64,000 nucleotides of DNA from Polytrichum commune (taxonomy: Eukaryota; Streptophyta; Polytrichopsida; Polytrichales; Polytrichaceae). Location: assembly GCA_950295325.1 (NCBI GenBank), contig OX485805.1, positions 21,067,501-21,131,500 of the forward strand. The letters run 5' to 3'. The position numbers and the translations under genes were made by a program. Shown here in pieces: positions 57,960-64,000 of the stretch. The notes under the pieces were generated by a model that saw only the letters and a program-made list of their open reading frames with translations, searched no databases and was not told where the DNA came from. Positions within the stretch are counted from its first letter, which is position 1, and every line of letters begins with the position of its first letter.

Positions 57960-58703
57960 AGTATATACTAGAGTTTGAGTGGTGCACATGTGGTTTTCCT
58001 TGGAGAGGCGATGGTGATGATTAGGATGTCAAGTTTGTGTTGGGCAAGGCATTCACCAGGTCTAATGAGGTATAAGGATGGGTGTAGCCATGGTGGGACT
58101 GTGTTGTCCGCACATTGGGTGCGGGGGGGGGGGGAGATATGGAGTTCATGTATTTGCCATGCCACTTTGTTGTGCCTGGTTATTTTGACGTTATTGATGG
58201 TGAGGTGGTACACATGGAGAGGAGGCATGTACTGACAACTGGTAGTGGGTGTAGGCCAAAAGGGGGAATGTGAATTAACTGGCAAGATTGTGTGTTTCCC
58301 CCATGTTTCAGTTGGTTGCCCATGTATTGGCCATTTTGTAGCTCGAGTGTTTGTGGATTTTGAGTGTCGGTGCATTGAGGTAATGACCATAAATTATTCG
58401 AAATGGTTGAGTGGACGAGGTGGTTGCATGGGACTCTTCAGTGTGCCTGAATGTTTTGAAGTGTAATCGGGTACTTATGGTGTGATAGCCATTTGATAAG
58501 GGGCATTTGTATGAGTAATGTGTTGGGATATGTGTGTTGAGAGGATGAATGGTGGATGTCGTTGATGATGAGGTACAGATATATCTAAAGATGTAAGAAT
58601 AGGCCTTGTTGTCTTTGAGGAGGTGGAGGGTTACAAATATGGTTGTTAATTTTGGTTGACATGGAGTTAGTAAGCACATTGGATGTTTCATGCATGATGG
58701 CAC
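57960..58703 (-). pseudogene. Second LINE endonuclease-region relic
   Basis: Two overlapping minus-strand frames follow the LINE tail at 26382-27171. The first (58703-58308) ends with a FRIIYGHYLN-type segment matching IKFRTRQYMG. The second (58390-57968) has ITRHNKVAWQIHEL, matching TNRHNKAVWEI of the other copy, then NTVPPWLHP matching NTVPTWLLP, then LDILIITI matching PDIICIL. The zinc knuckle is degraded (SCQYMPPLHVYH). The catalytic Glu part is missing, so it is truncated near 57960. Confidence 0.55.
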
Positions 58704-61508
58704 ATTCCTAACCCATTTACACCTTCTTTGCCTTGATGGGCAAAAGGGTAGGTGTGCCTAGGGGCTAGGGTTTTATACAAGGGGAGTTCGTTGAGGCATA
58801 GGGTGAATTCTATGTAGTATTGGGATCTTGGGCAACGATGGGTATGATGAAAGGTGTGTGATATTGGTTCACACTTAGGATGGTGATTGTATAGACGTTC
58901 TATGTATATAAGAGCCAAAAAGACCACTACATATACTTGGGATTGTGTGCATGTATTATGAACCTCTCAAATCTTACAACACTAAATGATATGGCCATCT
59001 TGAATATACATGGTATGAAAACTCTCTCCTTATCATAGGGTGTTGTGTGGTTCAATAATTTGAGTGTTGAAATTCATTGTTCACATTAAAATTGAACATG
59101 GTCTTGGCCAACATGGATACGACATGTGGCGATTTCTTCAAGAACGACTCTTATTTTTGTGTCGAACTAGATAACGCTCTACAACAATATGAGTATGCCA
59201 TTTTATAATTCATCACATTGATACCCTTTTTGGCATGGGTCTACATATCTTCCTAGTTGAATACAACAAAATCACAAAATCATTTAGAAGTAAGGGTTCT
59301 AGTATTCAATTGTCACTTCTCAAATAGACACAACAATTGTTGGAGGGTAGTTTTTATGGATTTTAGGTGTGATATGAAATTCCCTCTTGAACTCGATGGT
59401 TGGTGTCTCCGTTTGTCCATTCCTCGGCATAGGATCACGATTGAAACTTTTTTTTTGAACAATGAAATTCTCATTTTAATCAAATTAGAAATAAATCTAC
59501 TTGAGCTTTATAATGTTCCAAAATTGATGTGAAATGATTTGAACCTCAATAAATCATAAGATTTACATTTCCAAGTAGAATTTTCTTAAATTTACTACAT
59601 TACTAGAGCCTAATCATCACAACGTATGCCACATGAAACACACATGCATTGACATTCGATTCTCACTCAAACTAGCATTTTCTTCTCTTTCTAGCAAATG
59701 AAAAATTTGTGTTGTAGGGGGCCGGGGACAAATAGAAATAGAAAAATATTAATATGGGTAATAACCCCTCCAAGGTTCTCATGTGCAAATAATTTTGTAC
59801 TTTGAGCTGCATACTTCTAACTTTAAGTTTTTTTTAACTCAAACGCAAAGCACCTCAATCTTCAAGTCCGCTTTCTGAATCAATCGGCTAGTTCGATCAC
59901 ATTAAAGTTTGGGTTCAAATGCACATCTTGGATGTCATTGGATGCAAGCAACTACTTAGTATTATGATCATCAACATTGCATATAAGTATATGTTCACGT
60001 TCTTCATGACATAGAATTAGCACCAAACAATGTGATACATAAAACTTATAGTTTCATAAACTATGCATGACTTCAAGACTTGGTGAGGACTTATATGAAT
60101 TTTGTATACGGCTCATATATTCAACCCCTAAGACCATGAATCCCCCTTCATGTCCCATATGGATGTTTTTGTGCAAATGAAGTTGTTTATTTTGAAACTA
60201 TTTTGAGGGGGCAATAGACGGGATATGAAAGAGCTTGTGGTGGAAAAAGAGTACAATTGCAATTATCATGAAAAAGCATGTCTCTCTATTACAAATGTGC
60301 TCAAAATATGTGTGCATTCAATCAACCATTATCATTGGTAGTAACAAATCTAAAAATCATGGGAAAAGAGGGTTCATATGTCCAAATTTCACTTCTTCTT
60401 TTTTCTTTTAATTTTTTTTTTTAAAGTTTACATACGCAACTCTACATTTTGGGGTGAAGGTAGTCATGTCTTACTGAAACCCCAACATTATTCATGTACC
60501 TACTTTTGGATGCAATGGTTGAATACCCTCGTGAAACGAGCACTTCTAGAATAATTTTAACTTACTAACAATATGACGACTCAATGGTTGGAATAGTAAA
60601 AAGGCAATGCTCAACACTAACCACTTTAGTCACATGTGTAGTCATTTATGAAAGCCACATATACACATGTTGAAACTTTGTAACAAGTTGAGGTCTAGTC
60701 ACCTTGATCTCATTCATATTGCATTGGATTCATGTAGGATTTGCCACATTTTTATTTTGTCCATGATGATTGCACATCTGAAGAGGCTAAACTAGTGTTG
60801 GTCTGGTATGTAGGTGAAGGCATGGTATCAATAACATATCAAAGGACCTACTTGTAGGTATCAAAATTGTAATACAAGTAAAACATTACTACTTGGAGGG
60901 TACCGTAGCTCTCTAGTAGCTTGGGCACCTTTATGCCTAGTAATTGATTAAAGTGCAAAAGTAAGTTAGGCAGTCCAAAAAATAATATCCTTAAATTGGG
61001 CATATTAAAAATAAGTAATTCAAAAATAAGGTAGACATTCATCCAAGTCATTTCTATAATTCATGGATGTTTTTTCTAATTTCATTATGGCGGCTATGAT
61101 TAACCCAAACACTTCCCTTAACCCACATTCCTTACCCCAAAGTTTGTCTTTTAATTGTAAGTGAGGGTTTTATGCATTATTTTGATTTTAGGCACTCTTT
61201 GAATGTTTTTTTTTTTGGACACTAAAATGAAATTAATTTCCCAAAAATTTAGGCACCTTCAAAATTAAATCATTTTTTTGCCTAAGCTGCTAGATAGCTA
61301 CGGTTGATCAAGGTGGGAAAATCTTTGGATACATGAGTTATTATTTGGCTCGGTACCATTCTAAAGCGTATCGACACTAGGGCAATTTTTCCTAGGTATG
61401 AATATTCTTGCATGGCATGAAAAATATAAATATCGTCAAAAATACATACCCTACTAGTATCAAAAACATGTGAAATCCTCATTATAAATATATGGATAGT
61501 ATTAGGGA

Positions 61509-61545
<37 letters not shown>

Positions 61546-61641
61546 TGTTATTTTTTGTTATTTTTTAATAATAAAAACGAGACCAACAACGAACTAAACC
61601 TATTGGAATCAGGTAGATGTGCCTAATTCCAACCAAAAAAG

Positions 61642-61681
<40 letters not shown>

Positions 61682-61683
61682 CA
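58704..61683. other. Noncoding stretch with CA and AT repeats at its right end
   Basis: Bases 58704-58930 may be more of the LINE relic, but no motif could be matched. The rest is AT-rich. A 91-codon plus frame at 59257-59532 has no recognised domain. A (CA)n run occupies about 61508-61544 and an (AT)n run about 61645-61681. Confidence 0.45.
61508..61681. repeat. (CA)n and (AT)n microsatellites
   Basis: A CA run of about 17 units near 61510-61544 and an AT run of about 18 units at 61645-61681, separated by 100 bases of unique sequence. Confidence 0.92.
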
Positions 61684-62004
61684 TTGAAACCCTACATTTG
61701 AGTGGTATATGGTTGGGTGTAAACCAAAAGACATGTGTTGACAAGAGATTGGAGTACGTGCGCAAAATGTGTTAAGCACTGTAGCATGTTTGCGAGGACC
61801 TACATGATCACTTATTAACTCATAAAGTAATCTTCGCTTTGACTATGACTAAGTTATTCATACGAGCTCCAAACACTACAAGGAAAGTGAGTACAAACAT
61901 GATGTGGGTCCGTTGATCATCTTACACTAATCGCGTGTTTTGAATGCTATGAGAAATGAAGTGGGTGCAGAGAGTAAAGTGCCCATTTAATTAAGACCCG
62001 CTTA
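61684..62004 (+). repeat. Dispersed repeat family D, copy split by a MITE
   Basis: It aligns with 35340-35626 (GGTATATGGTTGGGTG, GACAAGAGATTGGAG, AACTCATAAAGTAATC, AAGGAAAGTG, ATCATCTTACACTAA) and with the 37121-37190 half (GAAGTGGGTGCAGAGAG, TAAGACCCGCTTA). The inserted MITE begins at 62005, and GCTTAAGTTTAATAGG at 62452 continues the flank. Confidence 0.55.
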
Positions 62005-62451
62005 CAGTCCACCCTCTATAAATGTTACACCTATAAGTGTTAACCCTCTCTAAATATTAACTTTCTTCTACTCCCCACATATTGCACACTATAAATGTTA
62101 AACGTGTTAACTGTTAACAAAATGGTACTCCCTTCTTTGTAAATTTGACTCTATAAATGTTAACGAATGAAATACAACCATAATATGGATGATAGAAACT
62201 ACACATCCATATTATTGATTCATACTTCACCCGTGATTTGTAAACTTGATATTGAATAAAGTTTTGATTGGGTTTGCAATTTATGAATGGTATTCTCTCA
62301 CAAGGACTCTTCACAATTGCTTATATTTATAAATGTGAAGATTTGTATATTGCTCAAAAAAATAATTTTATAATTGTTAACTGTTAACACCTCTGTAAAT
62401 GTTAACTCTGATCCACTCCCGAGGGTTAACATTTATAGAGGGTAGACTGTA
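62003..62451. mobile_element. Stowaway/mariner-type MITE with TA duplication
   Basis: The element is 62005-62449 (445 bp), with TA at 62003-62004 and 62450-62451. The ends CAGTCCACCCTCTATAAATG and, reverse-complemented, CAGTCTACCCTCTATAAATG differ at one base, and the match covers about 23 bases. Further TGTTAAC words near both ends form sub-terminal repeats. It is noncoding; the TA target and CAGTC start fit mariner-type transposition. It is inserted in a family D repeat. Confidence 0.9.
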
Positions 62452-62459
62452 GCTTAAGT

Positions 62460-62789
62460 TTAATAGGCTTGCCGTTGCCGACCTGTAACAAGCCTGCCAC
62501 GGGCCAAGTGAGGAAAGTGAGGAGAGTGAGAGTATTTTGTACCACCATGGAAGGCAGTACGTTTACCAAAAATAAAATTTCCTGTTCTCACTATGAGTTT
62601 GAGAATAGCATTGGAGTAAGTTAGAGCTTCTTCAGTATCAAGGTCAAAACCATAAGCGTGTCTTGAAGAATATTTATCTATGTTCCCGAAGGTATACAGA
62701 CAAAGGTACTTAAAGTGAGTTTCCATGTAGGCGCCTCGTCCACTAGATTCTAGAAAATAGTGGGTCAGAGGTGAAGCGCAAGTCATCAT
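62460..62789 (-). CDS. Unidentified 109-codon frame (possible exon fragment)
   Basis: The frame has fairly even composition (AYGFDLDTEEALTYSNAILK, then VRTGNFIFGKRTAFHGG) and looks more protein-like than neighbouring AT-driven frames. No domain is recognised, no splice sites were fixed, and it starts beside a MITE. It could be a host exon, a transposon fragment or chance. Confidence 0.22.
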   Translation of the reverse strand: MMTCASPLTHYFLESSGRGAYMETHFKYLCLYTFGNIDKYSSRHAYGFDLDTEEALTYSNAILKLIVRTGNFIFGKRTAFHGGTKYSHSPHFPHLARGRLVTGRQRQAY

Positions 62790-62967
62790 CCAACCACATT
62801 CTGGTGGTTTCGTAGAATGTGGAGGGTTGTGAACACGGGCTGCTAGACTTTCATGTGTTTATTGAAGAATCTTCAACTTACAAGTGCCAGTCACCAAAGG
62901 TTTTGAAGACCAGTTTTAGGAGGAGGAGGAGGAGGAGGAGGTTTAGTAGGTGGACCCGGTTTGAGAA

Positions 62968-63217
62968 GATGGGAGTAGCTACACTAAATATGATACAATA
63001 TTTGGTGTGACTTACTATTTGGAATTACGCAATGTTGTATCTATTTACTGTACATCTCATATTTTACCAACAAATGTTAAATTTGTAGTTTTAACATTAT
63101 AGAATACTGACAACTTTACTTGGTAGAAATTCATTTCAATAGTAAAAAGATATAGCACCATGTAAATTCAAATAGTAAGTCACACTACATATCAGATTCG
63201 GTGTAGTTGGCACATAC
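62968..63217. mobile_element. Family G MITE, copy 2 (long inverted repeats)
   Basis: The left arm (about 62968-63034) includes GGTGTGACTTACTATTTGGA and the right arm (about 63157-63217) mirrors it (AAATAGTAAGTCACACTA, then GGTGTAGTTGG). The GGAATTACGCAATG word is shared with the copy at 39731-39993. Just upstream is a short (GGA)n run at 62922-62940. Confidence 0.65.
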
Positions 63218-64000
63218 GAGCCCTACCCCATTGGATCCCCTCTACATTTGGGCGGGTTTGTCCTTAGTCACACTAGAATCTGGTGGACAGGCAACCTGCA
63301 TGGAAACTCATCCCTTAGTATTCTTCAGTACAATAGTGACTTCATGGCAACCTGCCATATGACATCCATTCATTAAAACAATGTAATCCTCCGTTTGTTA
63401 ACCCAATATATCATATTCCACAATAAAGGTGTGTGAGTGCTATTTGGTTTGTTTTTCATGTTCTCCAACTTCTACCAATTATATTTACACAACAAAGCTC
63501 GTGTTGCATTAACACATCTATAGGGAACACATGTGCAAAAACCGGATTCAAAATTGGACTTCCCTTTGTATAGTTTTGGTTATTGGAAATGCATGTTTGT
63601 TGATTTCTTAATTATACATATGGGGTCCTCCCAAGTGTGGTCATTATTGAGTGTAAGATAGTTATTAATATTTGAAGACATAGTCCAATCTCTTACATAC
63701 ATGTGCCATTATGATGTTTGCTCTTTGATCCTCACCAAACCACACACCAATCAAAAACAAGGGTCTGATAAAGAAAACAAGCCACTTAAGACTCACCTAC
63801 CTTTTTCTATGTGTTGTTCTGACTTAACTCACTCGGATTGCATGTATGTTAACCCAAGTTAGTCCTTTATAGTGGATTGTTTCTCAACACCTACCACGGG
63901 GGTGCAGTAAAAACTTGTCCCCCACCCTCCCCCGTATCGATTTGTTTTTGAGCTATCCCGAATTATTTTCAATAGGCTACCTTTGAGTTGTGATCCCAAA
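63218..64000. other. Noncoding stretch to the window end
   Basis: No gene seen. AAGCCACTTAAGACTCACCTACC near 63780 resembles the right end of family D, so another fragment may lie here. Bases 63890-63950 echo words of family E (GTAAAAACTTGTCCCC). Confidence 0.45.

Noticed and set aside
61282-61765. Frames with Cys-Val or Tyr-Ile runs
   Set aside because: They are direct translations of the CA and AT microsatellites.

Overview
The window looks like a repeat-dense, gene-poor, AT-rich nuclear region of a green plant or streptophyte alga. The reasons are an interstitial run of TTTAGGG repeats (the Arabidopsis-type telomere unit), many microsatellites, spliceosomal-style GT/AG signals, and a load of plant-type transposable elements (CACTA, Tourist/PIF-Harbinger, mariner/pogo, Ty1/copia, LINEs). 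I cannot name the species. No intact host gene, rRNA, tRNA or CRISPR array could be supported. Every long reading frame I recognise belongs to a mobile element, except a decayed DNA-methyltransferase-like frame.

Layout. 0-12 kb: diffuse repeats with two copies of a Tourist-like MITE (277-788 and 11499-11995, TAA target duplications) and a 633-bp element with 8-bp target duplications (10680-11312). 12-22 kb: noncoding sequence and microsatellites, plus a weak intron-containing frame near 15 kb. 22-26 kb: a long hairpin, one copy of a 0.4-kb terminal-inverted-repeat family, and a faint tRNA-like SINE head. 26.3-29.4 kb: the richest locus. A minus-strand LINE tail with RNase H, a CCHC knuckle and a restriction-like endonuclease is cut by a second copy of the 8-bp-duplication element. 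The LINE itself appears to sit at the start of an LTR.

31.6-37.2 kb: a diverged tandem duplication and two related LTR-bounded elements (32202-34073 and 35627-37120), each with a perfect 5-bp target duplication. The first carries a 38-40-bp minisatellite with a higher-order period. 38-44 kb: a 1.2-kb dispersed repeat, two MITEs and a mariner/pogo-ended element enclosing a LINE tail. 45.7-46.8 kb: the degenerate methyltransferase-like gene. 47.5-49.3 kb: a Ty1/copia pol relic. 49.8-53 kb: a CACTA mini-element, a MITE of the 0.4-kb family and a Tourist-like MITE. 53.7-58.9 kb: a pogo/Tigger deletion derivative with a transposase C-terminus, the second 1.2-kb repeat copy, a separate pogo transposase N-terminus and a second LINE endonuclease relic. 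61.5-63.2 kb: more MITEs and microsatellites.

The parts do not form an operon or pathway. They record repeated rounds of insertion, and several nests can be ordered from their target-site duplications. The most unusual items are the RNase H plus restriction-like-endonuclease LINE (a domain set known from Dualen/RandI-type elements), the class-beta methyltransferase-like frame, and the higher-order minisatellite inside an LTR.
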